This document shows positions 41,679 to 49,613 of a stretch of DNA of 64,000 bases, one piece after another (position 1 is the first letter of the stretch; each line of letters opens with the position of its first letter). The DNA is from an uncultured Bacteriovoracaceae bacterium. GTDB lineage: Bacteria; Bdellovibrionota; Bacteriovoracia; Bacteriovoracales; Bacteriovoracaceae. A program made the position numbers and the translations under genes. The notes under the pieces are model-generated. The model was not told the origin of the DNA and did not search any database. It saw only the letters and a program-made list of their open reading frames with translations. Location of the stretch: positions 124,001 to 188,000 of the forward strand of contig CALHBF010000013.1 in NCBI GenBank assembly GCA_937931205.1, in the 5' to 3' direction.

Positions 41679-42595
41679 AATTCTTTATTCCAATCCTACT
41701 TATGATGGTTTCCCAGCTTCAGGCGCAGACCTGTCGCGAACCTGAGTTTATGACTTGGAGCCAAGAGCGGGGGAACCATTGCGCTATAAAGATGGTGGAT
41801 AAGGCAAATGAAGAAAACTGTCTCCCACTGATTTTCCCTCAATTAAAAAACTTCGAAGACCTTCTGGGAGCAAAAGATCTTCCTTGGTGGGCCACTCAAG
41901 GAAAACTTTTATTCCCCAATGTTGAATCTCCGGGGGTGTGGAAAAATCATAAAATTGATGCGAGCTTTTATCCGGGTGAAGGGGAGATATTTGCTGGGAA
42001 ACCAAATATCTATATCCAGTCTATCCACGATGAAAAGAAAATGAAGTTTCGTTTTTTTGGTCAGGCGCCTAAGCATTTCTTAGCTACAACTCCTATGCTT
42101 TCTGAGAGAAACTCTTGGGAAGGAAAAATTGTTGAACGAGATAAGTTTGAAATTGATGGAACGTATTACGACTACCTTTTCTATGATATCCGCTTGCCTC
42201 GCTCTTTTATGCAGTTTCAGGCCGGCGTATGTATCTCTCGTAAGGAAGTTATCGAGTGGATGCTTACCGATCTTAAAGCGATGGACTTTCCGCCGATTTC
42301 TTTGAGTGACTTTGAAGAGCATTGGCGTGTGAAAATTCCTGATTACCCCTTCTTCTGTATTTATCCTCAGTACAACGAACAGCTGGATGTGGCCGTACCG
42401 GTTGCCCTTGATCTTGAGCAAAGTTCGTTGACCAGAGTGCTTTATGTCCTCATCCCGTCTCAGGGGTCTCCTGAGCTGGAAGGAGATTCTCAGCTCTCTC
42501 CTCCGACTCAAAATCCTGAGCTTAATAGACCGGCAACGAAGATTAAGCGAGAGAATATGTTTAAAGAGTGGGGAGTTGCCTTCCTAGGTGAGTGA
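41675..42595 (+). CDS. Secreted hypothetical protein
   Basis: 306 residues, signal peptide ending LQA, then six cysteines in the mature protein (QTCRE, HCAI, NCLP, GVCIS, FFCIY), suggesting disulfides in the periplasm or outside. Aromatic-rich segments (LPWWATQ, GTYYDYLFYDIRLP) suggest a beta fold, perhaps binding glycan. The family is not recognised. Partner of the preceding small secreted protein. Confidence 0.72.
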   Translation: MKFFIPILLMMVSQLQAQTCREPEFMTWSQERGNHCAIKMVDKANEENCLPLIFPQLKNFEDLLGAKDLPWWATQGKLLFPNVESPGVWKNHKIDASFYPGEGEIFAGKPNIYIQSIHDEKKMKFRFFGQAPKHFLATTPMLSERNSWEGKIVERDKFEIDGTYYDYLFYDIRLPRSFMQFQAGVCISRKEVIEWMLTDLKAMDFPPISLSDFEEHWRVKIPDYPFFCIYPQYNEQLDVAVPVALDLEQSSLTRVLYVLIPSQGSPELEGDSQLSPPTQNPELNRPATKIKRENMFKEWGVAFLGE

Positions 42596-42718
42596 TTTCA
42601 CAGGTTTAACAAATTTCTAGGTATTCTCTTACCCACTGGGTTGTCGAATGCCCCTTTTTTAGGTAAATTTCCATAAAATTTTTAAATAGTTAGCTCTTGT
42701 TCAACATGGAGATTTATT

Positions 42719-44764
42719 ATGACTTTGAAAGTCGTCAAACATCATGACATCAAAAAAACTGATAAAAAAGTTCTCAAAAATTGGTTACATCTTTTAATTC
42801 TTGGACGCATGGTTGATGAGCGTGCTCCTAACTACCTTAAGCAAGCCCTTGGTTGGTCTTACCACGCTCCATACGCTGGACACGATGGTATCCAGTTAGC
42901 AATTGGCCAAGTTTTCAATAAAAAAACTGACCACCTTTTCCCTTACTACCGTGACATGCTTGTTGCTCTTTCTGCAGGTCTTACTGCTGAAGAACTAATC
43001 CTGAACGGGATTTCAAAAGCTACAGATCTAGCTTCTGGTGGACGTCATATGTCTAACCACTTTGCTAAACCTGAGTGGAATATTCATAACGTTTCATCTT
43101 GTACTGGTAACCATACACTTCACGCTGTTGGTGCTGCTCGTGGGATGAAGACTTATAAGAAAAAAGGTGTAGCGATTTCTTCTCAAGGTGAGTCTTCAGT
43201 TTCTGAAGGTTACGTTTATGAGGCAATCACAGGTGCGGATAGAGAATTACTTCCAGTAGTATTCGTATTCCAAGATAACGGTTACGGTATTTCTGTTCCT
43301 AAGTGTGATCAGACAGCTAACGAGTTTGTTGCTGATAACTTCACAGGCTTCAAAAATATTCAAATTGTTAAGTGTGATGGTAAAGATATTTTCGATTCGA
43401 TGAACACAATGATCTCTGCATACGAGTATGCTAAAGAAAAATCAATTCCAGTAATCGTTCATGCTGAGTGTATCCGTATTGGTAACCACTCTAACTCTGA
43501 TAACCATGAGTGGTACCGTGATGAAGAAGAGAGAGCTGCTGCTAAGGCACTAGATCCTCTTCCAAAGTTCAAAGCTGATCTTCTTAAGAATAAGATCTTC
43601 ACTGAAAAAGAAATCGAAGAGATTGAAGCAGAAGCGAAGAAAACTCTTCTTGAAGCTCACTCAAAAGCAGTTAAAGCTCCGAATCCTACTCCAGAGTCAA
43701 TCTATGATTTCGTGATTCCTGAGCCATATGCAGCTTCAAAATACCCTACAGGTACTCACTCGCAAGAGGGTGAGCCAATGAAGTTCATTGATGCAATCAA
43801 TGGAACTCTTAAAGCTGAATTCCGTCATAACCCAGATACATACATTTGGGGTCAAGACGTAGCTAACAAAGATAAGGGTGGTATTTTCAACGTTACGAAA
43901 GGTATGCAGCAAGAGTTCGGAAAACACAGAGTGTTCAACGGGCCAATCGCTGAGGATTATATCCTTGGTACTGCAAACGGTATGTCTCGTTTTGATAAAA
44001 AAATCCGCATTGTTGTTGAAGGTGCTGAGTTCGCAGATTACTTCTGGCCAGCAATGGAGCAATTCGTAGAAATGACTCACGATTACTGGAGAAGTAACGG
44101 AGCATTCTCACCGAACGTAACAATTCGTCTAGCTTCAGGTGGATACATTGGTGGTGGTCTTTATCACTCTCAAAACATCGAGGGCGCACTTACAACTTTC
44201 CCTGGTGTACGTGTAGTATGCCCAGCTTTTGCTGACGATGCTGCAGGACTTTTAAGAACATCTATGCGTTCTGCAGGTCCTACTGTTTATCTTGAGCCGA
44301 AGTGTCTTTATAACGCTAAATCTGCAATGACTCCGGTTCCTGAGGATTTCGAAGTTCCATTCGGTAAAGCTCGCACTAGACGTGAAGGAACGGATCTTTC
44401 AATTATCACTTACGGTAATACTGTTCACTTCTCTCTAGAGGCCGCTGAAGTTCTAGAGAAAGAAGGTATCAGTGTTGAGGTTATTGACCTTCGTTCACTT
44501 ATCCCTCTGGATATCGAAGCAATCATCGAAACAGTTAAGAAGACTCATAAAGTTCTTGTTGTTCACGAAGATAAAGTATTTGGTGGTTTCGGTGGTGAGA
44601 TCGTTGGTCAAATCAACGAGAAAGCATTCGAACACCTTGATGCTCCAGTTCGCCGTGTAGGATCAACTTTCACTCCAGTAGGATTTAACAGAATCCTTGA
44701 GCGTGCAACACTTCCTAACATGGATAAGATCCTAGTAGCTGCTCGTGAGCTTTTAAACTACTAA
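42719..44764 (+). CDS. Fused alpha/beta E1 of a 2-oxoacid (branched-chain type) dehydrogenase
   Basis: 681 residues: residues 1-335 are the E1-alpha domain (GGRHMSNHF, SSQGESSVSEGYVYEAI, QDNGYGISVP, RIGNHSNSDNHEWYRD) and about 350-681 the E1-beta domain (pyrimidine-binding and C-terminal transketolase domains: RVFNGPIAEDYILG, VVHEDKVFGGFGGEIV). Thiamine-diphosphate enzyme feeding a lipoylated E2. The metal motif is GES where GDG is usual. The product is most like fused 2-oxoisovalerate dehydrogenases. The codons (GCT, CGT, AAC, GGT) are those of a highly expressed gene. No E2 or E3 is nearby. A strong terminator follows. Confidence 0.9.
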   Translation: MTLKVVKHHDIKKTDKKVLKNWLHLLILGRMVDERAPNYLKQALGWSYHAPYAGHDGIQLAIGQVFNKKTDHLFPYYRDMLVALSAGLTAEELILNGISKATDLASGGRHMSNHFAKPEWNIHNVSSCTGNHTLHAVGAARGMKTYKKKGVAISSQGESSVSEGYVYEAITGADRELLPVVFVFQDNGYGISVPKCDQTANEFVADNFTGFKNIQIVKCDGKDIFDSMNTMISAYEYAKEKSIPVIVHAECIRIGNHSNSDNHEWYRDEEERAAAKALDPLPKFKADLLKNKIFTEKEIEEIEAEAKKTLLEAHSKAVKAPNPTPESIYDFVIPEPYAASKYPTGTHSQEGEPMKFIDAINGTLKAEFRHNPDTYIWGQDVANKDKGGIFNVTKGMQQEFGKHRVFNGPIAEDYILGTANGMSRFDKKIRIVVEGAEFADYFWPAMEQFVEMTHDYWRSNGAFSPNVTIRLASGGYIGGGLYHSQNIEGALTTFPGVRVVCPAFADDAAGLLRTSMRSAGPTVYLEPKCLYNAKSAMTPVPEDFEVPFGKARTRREGTDLSIITYGNTVHFSLEAAEVLEKEGISVEVIDLRSLIPLDIEAIIETVKKTHKVLVVHEDKVFGGFGGEIVGQINEKAFEHLDAPVRRVGSTFTPVGFNRILERATLPNMDKILVAARELLNY

Positions 44765-44790
44765 GAATCTCTTGAAATTGTTCTGTTTAA

Positions 44791-44825
44791 GCCCCCTAAG
44801 TCTTCGGATTTAGGGGGCTTTTTCT
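44791..44825 (+). terminator. Rho-independent terminator of the E1 gene
   Basis: GCCCCCTAA / TTAGGGGGC, nine perfect pairs, followed by TTTTTCTTTTT. The same loop-flank wording (CTAAGTC ... GATTTAG) recurs in the terminator at 45768. Confidence 0.93.
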
Positions 44826-44830
44826 TTTTG

Positions 44831-44895
44831 GTGTAAAATAAACTTTACACTGCTCCGATGTAAGGTTTATTTTACATGTCAAGTCTACTTTACAT
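44831..44895 (+). promoter_or_regulatory. Promoter with three copies of an RTGTMA-N8-TTACAY dyad (probable Xre operator)
   Basis: Three 20-bp dyads: GTGTAA-N8-TTACAC (44831-44850), ATGTAA-N8-TTACAT (44858-44877) and ATGTCA-N8-TTACAT (44876-44895). A promoter TTTACA (44844-44849), 18-base spacer, TATTTT (44868-44873) lies across them, so the dyads cover the -35, the -10 and the start region. The Xre regulator two genes downstream is the natural candidate ligand. Confidence 0.75.
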
Positions 44896-44910
44896 GCTGG
44901 AGATGTCCTT

Positions 44911-45480
44911 ATGAAAAAAATTGATAAGATTGCTTGTTATACCTCGCTGGTACTTACTGTGTTTCTACTTGTTTTATCTCTTTGGTTTTATGTCAAGGAT
45001 CTGGATCCGACGTTGATGGATCAAGAAACGTCCATTGCAGCAGTAGCAGGCGTTGCGGTTATTGCATGGCTGATTTCAGGAATCTATCTGCTTGTTAAAT
45101 TAATTTATGTTCAAGGTTTTCGAGATCAATTATTTCTATCCCTTTCAAAAGCTTCTGAAAGAGACGAGCGCGAACTGATTGTTTCAGGCGAAGCGGCCAG
45201 AAAGAGTATCGTAACAACAATGGCATTTATTTTTATAATTATGTTCGCCTCTCTGGTGAATGTGAAAGTTGCGAAGAAGCACGATGAGCAGCTTGAAAAA
45301 AAGGGATATGTGCAAGTCGGTTTAGGAATTGCAAAAAAAGATACTCTTAAAGATGAGACAGTTCTCTTTAAGTACAATATGTCGGAAGTGCCATCATTTA
45401 TTTTTGTGGTATTCATTCTAGCGATAATGTTAACGAGTTATAGATATCATTTCTCAAGACTTATCAAAATGGATGACTAA
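44911..45480 (+). CDS. Four-helix membrane protein paired with an Xre regulator
   Basis: 189 residues with four transmembrane helices (about 8-28, 43-66, 100-118, 160-180) and a basic/acidic cytoplasmic loop. No enzyme motif. Similar small membrane proteins (DUF2178/DUF3796-like) are often found next to a short Xre regulator of the YozG-like type. The gene lies under the triple dyad and is followed after two bases by that regulator, suggesting a membrane sensor-and-repressor or stress pair. Role unknown. Confidence 0.75.
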   Translation: MKKIDKIACYTSLVLTVFLLVLSLWFYVKDLDPTLMDQETSIAAVAGVAVIAWLISGIYLLVKLIYVQGFRDQLFLSLSKASERDERELIVSGEAARKSIVTTMAFIFIIMFASLVNVKVAKKHDEQLEKKGYVQVGLGIAKKDTLKDETVLFKYNMSEVPSFIFVVFILAIMLTSYRYHFSRLIKMDD

Positions 45481-45482
45481 AC

Positions 45483-45710
45483 ATGACTCGCATACAATCA
45501 AAACTCGATATAAAAAACAATGTAGGTATTTTAAGAGTTGAACTTGGGTTAACTCAAGAGCAGTTAGGATTAGAAGTGGGAGTAACCAGAGCAACAATCA
45601 ACGCTTTAGAGAAGGGTAGTTATAATCCATCTCTAGAGTTAGCCTTCAGGTTATCTAAGTTTTTTAATGCTCGGATCGAAGATATATTCTGGGAAAATAC
45701 AGGTGAGTAA
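45483..45710 (+). CDS. Small Xre-family transcriptional regulator
   Basis: 75 residues made almost only of a helix-turn-helix: LRVELGLTQEQLGLEVGVTR followed by ATINALEKGSYNPSLELAFR, then FFNARIEDIFWE. This wording (TQEELA..VGVTRxTINxIEKGxYNPSLxLA) belongs to the short repressors that partner membrane proteins. It probably binds the triple dyad upstream and autoregulates both genes. A strong terminator follows. Confidence 0.92.
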   Translation: MTRIQSKLDIKNNVGILRVELGLTQEQLGLEVGVTRATINALEKGSYNPSLELAFRLSKFFNARIEDIFWENTGE

Positions 45711-45767
45711 TCTTTGCTGTTAGAGGTAGAACTATTGGACTAATTCTCTTCCAACAAATCGGATAAG

Positions 45768-45801
45768 GCCCTCTAAGTCGCGAGATTTAGAGGGCTTTTT
45801 T
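45768..45801 (+). terminator. Rho-independent terminator of the Xre operon
   Basis: GCCCTCTAA / TTAGAGGGC, nine perfect pairs with a ten-base loop, followed by six T. Confidence 0.92.
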
Positions 45802-45888
45802 AATGTCTGTAAATGTTTCAGAAAGGGTGGAACTGAGCGTTAAGATCTTCTATATTGGCCAGAAATAATAGTCATTAAGGAGTTCTTC

Positions 45889-46713
45889 ATGAAAAAACTA
45901 CTTCTAGGTGCAATCGCCCTTTTTTCAATGAATGCGTTCTCGCAGTCATACATCATTCTTAACTCAGGTGTTGCCCTGACCACAGATAATAACGGTTTTG
46001 TTTACGACTTCCATCATTTCGTTCTTCCTAATAAAGTGAAAGGAAACGGTGGGAATTTTCTTATTGAAGACAAACAATTGGTAACTGTTGATGCCAAAGG
46101 TTTTCTTTACAAGAAAGAAACAAACGTTAAGAAAATTCAGGGATCAGGATTAAACTACTTCATCTCAGAAGGTGCTTTTGGTTCTAGAAAGCTTTTCACT
46201 ATTGATGATAAAGGTTTTTCTTATGAGCTAACTCCGGAAGGAATGAAGCTTAAAGACGTTAAACTTTTTGGTGGAAATTATTTTGTTCTTGATGGAACAA
46301 TGACTCTGATTCGTCAGGATGGAACTTTCAAAGTGATTACTTTAGAGGGCTTAGATCTTAATACAATCAAGTCTTATCCTGGAACCTATTTCATCTCTTC
46401 AGTTGGTCAGTTCTTTACGATCAATGATGATGGTGTGATTAAAACATTTCCCACAAAATTTAAAAGTATTACAAAAGGTGGCGGTAATTACTTTATCGAT
46501 AATAGAGGATGGATCAATACTGTTTCAGCTACTGGAGAGCTTGTTTCTCCGGCCATCCCTGCTGGCTTCAACACTTCTAACTTAAAGAGCTTCGGATCAA
46601 ATTATATGATCGATAACAGTGGAGACATCTTTACTGTTGATTCTGAAGGTCAACTCTTCAAGAGATCAGTTGAACTTGATGTTTCACGCGCTCGTGTTCT
46701 TTCTCTCAAATAA
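45889..46713 (+). CDS. Secreted seven-repeat protein, paralogue A (possible beta propeller)
   Basis: 274 residues with a signal peptide ending AFS. The mature protein is built of seven imperfect repeats of 35-40 residues with the pattern G-G-N-Y-F-I ... G-x-L-F-T-I-D-x-x-G (for example GGNYFIDNRGWINTVSATG, GSNYMIDNSGDIFTVDSEG). Seven such two-to-three-strand units would fit a seven-bladed propeller. There are no cysteines. It is a paralogue of the gene at 46863, including the segment ELVSPAIPA / ELVTPAIPA. Function unknown; a binding surface outside the cytoplasm is inferred. Good AAGGAG binding site. Confidence 0.82.
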   Translation: MKKLLLGAIALFSMNAFSQSYIILNSGVALTTDNNGFVYDFHHFVLPNKVKGNGGNFLIEDKQLVTVDAKGFLYKKETNVKKIQGSGLNYFISEGAFGSRKLFTIDDKGFSYELTPEGMKLKDVKLFGGNYFVLDGTMTLIRQDGTFKVITLEGLDLNTIKSYPGTYFISSVGQFFTINDDGVIKTFPTKFKSITKGGGNYFIDNRGWINTVSATGELVSPAIPAGFNTSNLKSFGSNYMIDNSGDIFTVDSEGQLFKRSVELDVSRARVLSLK

Positions 46714-46726
46714 TTCTTCATCTTCT

Positions 46727-46756
46727 GCCCTGTGTTTTCTTAAGGAAACACAGGGC
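46727..46756 (+). terminator. Hairpin between the two repeat-protein genes
   Basis: GCCCTGTGTTT / AAACACAGGGC pair perfectly over 11 bp with an eight-base loop. No T-tract follows, so termination is uncertain; it separates the two paralogues. Confidence 0.6.
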
Positions 46757-46862
46757 CATTCAGACTCTTAACTCTTCAACTTCAATTTAATCCTTCAGCA
46801 TAGCATTGACACTTAAAGCTTGAGTATATTGCCTGTGATACTCATGCTCAAAAGGAGTGACA

Positions 46863-47693
46863 ATGAAAAAACTGATGCTGCTTCTTGTTTTAATTTTTAC
46901 TCAAAGCTCATGGGCCCAATCATTCATGATCATGAACAATGGCTCAATCCTCACAACAGATAAAGAAGGTTTTCTTTATGACTTTGGTCATTTTGCTTAC
47001 CCTCACAAAATTTCTTTGAAGGGAGGGATTTTCTTCATCGAAGAGAATTCAATTATTGCCACTATTGATGAGAAAGGAATGCTTTACCGAAAGTATGAAT
47101 ACATTCCAAAAAATATTATCGGCAAAGGAATTAACTACTTCCTTTCAAGCGAAGGGGAGCTTTACATGATCGACAAGGCCGGCGCTATTAAAACGAAAAC
47201 AGAAGAAGATTTTAAGCAGGCAAGCTATTTTGGCGGAAACTACTTCTTCTTGGCACTTGATGACGGAAAAATTGAACTTGTTACGATCAGTGATACTGGC
47301 GAATATGTGAGACACTCAGAACAGATCATGAGCTTAAGTGATCTGGTAAGTCTTGGCGGAAAATACTTTATGAATAGACGAGGAGTTGTTCATACCATTA
47401 GTGCTGCCGGTGAAGTGATTGTTCATGCTGACAAGCGAGTTGGACTTATTGATCGTCGCGGGGGAAGCTTCTTTACCGATTCTTCTGGCTTTATTTACAC
47501 CATCAGCAGTGAGGGAGAATTAGTTACTCCTGCTATTCCTGCAAATCTATCAGTAACCAATATTGTGAGAAATGCCTCTCATTACTTTATTGATCTGCAA
47601 GGAAGACTTTTTGTGATTAACAGTAGGGGAGAGATTTATCAAAAAGAGATGAACAATTACCATTTTGATAATGTTGTCGTTGTATCTTTGTAA
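46863..47693 (+). CDS. Secreted seven-repeat protein, paralogue B
   Basis: 276 residues from ATG 46863 (AAAGGAG five bases upstream; an in-frame GTG at 46857 lies inside that site). Signal peptide ending SWA. Seven repeats of the same type as paralogue A (GGIFFIEENSIIATIDEKG, GINYFLSSEGELYMIDKAG, ASHYFIDLQGRLFVINSRG). The two proteins align end to end, so they arose by tandem duplication. A TTGACA occurs at 46806-46811 but with no well-spaced -10. Followed by a bidirectional terminator. Confidence 0.82.
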   Translation: MKKLMLLLVLIFTQSSWAQSFMIMNNGSILTTDKEGFLYDFGHFAYPHKISLKGGIFFIEENSIIATIDEKGMLYRKYEYIPKNIIGKGINYFLSSEGELYMIDKAGAIKTKTEEDFKQASYFGGNYFFLALDDGKIELVTISDTGEYVRHSEQIMSLSDLVSLGGKYFMNRRGVVHTISAAGEVIVHADKRVGLIDRRGGSFFTDSSGFIYTISSEGELVTPAIPANLSVTNIVRNASHYFIDLQGRLFVINSRGEIYQKEMNNYHFDNVVVVSL

Positions 47694-47694
47694 T

Positions 47695-47724
47695 AAAAAA
47701 GGGCCCTCATTAGGGCCCTTTTTT
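47695..47724. terminator. Bidirectional rho-independent terminator
   Basis: AAAAAAGGGCCCT ... AGGGCCCTTTTTT: a GC-rich self-complementary stem with A- and T-tracts on either side. It serves paralogue B and the convergent nusB operon. Confidence 0.9.
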
Positions 47725-48109
47725 ATTGATACTTAATTAAGCTATTTTTAATTGCCATTGGAAGAATTTTACTTAGTTCTTCAAATTTATTTAACTCATC
47801 AATGAGAAGAACATTATTTTCGCTGGTCATAACTGGCTCAATAAGAGCTACAAAGTGATTAAGGTCACTCGTATTTAGGTTATGAGTAATGAAAACGAAA
47901 AGCTTATCAGAGAAATGATCCCCTAATAGCAGGCGAGAATTGAGATCTTCATTGGCATTCAAAGAAGAAGTCAGAAGACCATTAAGAAGATAATCAACGG
48001 CCTTATAGCTTGTGCCTTCTTTATTAAGAGGTGCTGGAGCAAGCCAGATGATTGCTTTTGTTAATGGAGAAATCTTAGAAATAAGATTATTCATTTCTTG
48101 GGAACTCAT
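47723..48109 (-). CDS. Hypothetical protein downstream of nusB
   Basis: 128 residues, soluble, with a pattern of strands and helices ([44 protein letters not shown]) that suggests a small alpha/beta domain. No recognised motif. It overlaps nusB by 23 bases and ends the nrdR-nusB operon. Function unknown. Confidence 0.68.
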   Translation of the reverse strand: MSSQEMNNLISKISPLTKAIIWLAPAPLNKEGTSYKAVDYLLNGLLTSSLNANEDLNSRLLLGDHFSDKLFVFITHNLNTSDLNHFVALIEPVMTSENNVLLIDELNKFEELSKILPMAIKNSLIKYQ

Positions 48110-48539
48110 TTTTGTAAATGCTATCTAGAATTCCGTTGATGAATCCGCCAGATTCTTTCGTTGAATATTTCTTTCCGAGCTCAATGGCCTCATTGATGAT
48201 CACTTTAGCAGGAACATCTTTAAGGTGTTTAAGTTCATAGATTGCTAAAATAAAGATCGTATTTTCAATTCTAGAAATTCTTGAAAGTTTCCAGTTCTTT
48301 AAATACTTAACAAGAACAACTTCTAGAGAATCATAATCCTTGATGATCTTTTCAATGTGCTCATCAACAAAATCTTGTGCGTTCGTTGAAAGTTCTGTTT
48401 CTAGTGTTTCTTTGAATTCATTGATTCTTTTAGAGAGCTCTTTAGAGTCTGTTTCTTTTTTAAGGTCATTGAATACTGGAAGTTGAAGGTGATAAAGAAA
48501 TTGTAGGCAGAATTCGCGGGCCTGGTTCTTAGTATTCAC
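48087..48539 (-). CDS. nusB: Transcription antitermination factor NusB
   Basis: 150 residues, all helical. [14 protein letters not shown] at the N-terminus (RNA-binding helix) and [39 protein letters not shown] at the C-terminus are the family signatures; NusB with NusE binds boxA of rRNA leaders. It overlaps nrdR by 11 bases, a gene order (nrdR-nusB) common in proteobacteria. Confidence 0.92.
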   Translation of the reverse strand: MNTKNQAREFCLQFLYHLQLPVFNDLKKETDSKELSKRINEFKETLETELSTNAQDFVDEHIEKIIKDYDSLEVVLVKYLKNWKLSRISRIENTIFILAIYELKHLKDVPAKVIINEAIELGKKYSTKESGGFINGILDSIYKNEFPRNE

Positions 48540-49029
48540 TGTTGTTATCCTTAGTCTCAGCTGAGTTTATTTTAAATTGATTATGTTCATCATGTTTGAG
48601 TTCATTCACAAACTCTTCTACGTCCTGGAACTTTCTGTATACGGCGGCAAAACGGATATAAGCAACTGGATCAAGATGTCTTAAATACATCATCACCAAA
48701 TTTCCGATGTCACCGGTTTTAACTTCTTTATCAGATATATCTAAAACAGCTTTTTCGATATTTGAAATAATTCTTTCAATTTGTAGGGCAGAGATTGGTC
48801 TTTTTTCACATGCCTTCTCAATCCCTGATTTAATTTTTTCACGGCGGAAAGGTTCTCTGCGACCATCTCTTTTGATGACTGCAGGCATGGAGAGTTCCAC
48901 TGTCTCAAAAGTAGTGAAACGCTTCTGGCATGCTTCACATTTTCTTCTACGACGAATGACTCCACCATCTTCTAGGTTGCGAGAATCGAGAACTTTAGAG
49001 TCAGGTGCCTGGCAATAGGGACATTTCAT
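48529..49029 (-). CDS. nrdR: Ribonucleotide-reductase repressor NrdR
   Basis: 166 residues. The N-terminal zinc ribbon has Cys3, Cys6, Cys31 and Cys34 ([30 protein letters not shown]). The ATP-cone domain follows ([20 protein letters not shown]). NrdR senses ATP/dATP and represses nrd operons through NrdR boxes. A good box match lies in the promoter region of this gene. First gene of the nrdR-nusB operon. Confidence 0.95.
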   Translation of the reverse strand: MKCPYCQAPDSKVLDSRNLEDGGVIRRRRKCEACQKRFTTFETVELSMPAVIKRDGRREPFRREKIKSGIEKACEKRPISALQIERIISNIEKAVLDISDKEVKTGDIGNLVMMYLRHLDPVAYIRFAAVYRKFQDVEEFVNELKHDEHNQFKINSAETKDNNSEY

Positions 49030-49040
49030 AATGCAGTCCT

Positions 49041-49056
49041 ATACTACATATAGTGG
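49041..49056 (-). promoter_or_regulatory. NrdR-box-like palindrome upstream of nrdR
   Basis: On the minus strand CCACTATATGTAGTAT, close to the NrdR box consensus acaCwAtATaTwGtgt, 12 bases before the nrdR start. Only one box is seen, whereas functional sites often come in pairs. It may mark autoregulation. Confidence 0.4.
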
Positions 49057-49122
49057 TTATTGAGACATTCCTATCATGAATGACTCAATTTATAAAGCTA
49101 AATGCTTGAAATTGGATTTCAG

Positions 49123-49395
49123 CTACTTACAAGGACCTTCGGTCCAGTCTTGGTGGCCGTGGCACTGGGCTTCGCAGTCGTTACCAAAAGTTCTGCCTTC
49201 AGCACATACTGGGCGGAAAATTTTGATACAGGCGCAGCCTTCAGGGGGAGTTTCAAGATCAGATGGGTTTGATTCTTCGACTTGTGTTGGTGATTCGGTT
49301 TCGATAGCAACCGGATCGGAAGACTCTACCGAATTAACGGTAGAGTCCTTAGGTGTACAACTCAGTAGCAATATAAATAGTGCGAGATGCTTCAC
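49123..49395 (-). CDS. Kazal-type protease-inhibitor lipoprotein
   Basis: 90 residues. A very short signal with lipobox LLLSC (Cys13), then an acidic Ser/Glu linker, then a C-terminal Kazal-like domain with six cysteines: GCACIKIFRPVCAEG and NDCEAQCHGHQDWTEGPC (C-x-C, PVC, G-x-x-x-x-N-x-C-x-A-x-C, C). Kazal domains block serine proteases. A lipid-anchored inhibitor could protect a predator or its prey niche from proteases, but this role is inferred. It follows another short lipoprotein gene by 17 bases. Confidence 0.85.
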   Translation of the reverse strand: MKHLALFILLLSCTPKDSTVNSVESSDPVAIETESPTQVEESNPSDLETPPEGCACIKIFRPVCAEGRTFGNDCEAQCHGHQDWTEGPCK

Positions 49396-49412
49396 CTTCG
49401 TTCCTTTGCTAA

Positions 49413-49604
49413 TTACTGAGCTGGAGTTTCAGTAGCTGGAGCAACTTCAGCAGCTGGAGCTTCAGTTGTAGCTGCTTCTTCAGTAGCTGGAGCTTCAGTA
49501 GTTGTTGTAGTTGTTTCTGTAGCAGTAGCTTCAGGAGCAACAGGAGCTTCCTTTGGAGTACAGCTAGCTAGAGCAAGAACGAAAAGTAGTGCGAATGCTT
49601 TCAT
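49413..49604 (-). CDS. Low-complexity Ala/Thr/Glu/Pro lipoprotein
   Basis: 63 residues. Lipobox ALASC (Cys15), followed by 48 residues almost only of A, T, E, P and V in imperfect repeats (TTEAPA, ATEEA). Probably an unstructured, acidic surface or periplasmic peptide anchored by lipid. The repeats are visible at DNA level as GCAGCTGGAGCTTCAG. It lies between glyA and the Kazal gene on the same strand. Function unknown. Confidence 0.7.
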   Translation of the reverse strand: MKAFALLFVLALASCTPKEAPVAPEATATETTTTTTEAPATEEAATTEAPAAEVAPATETPAQ

Positions 49605-49613
49605 TTTTTTTCC

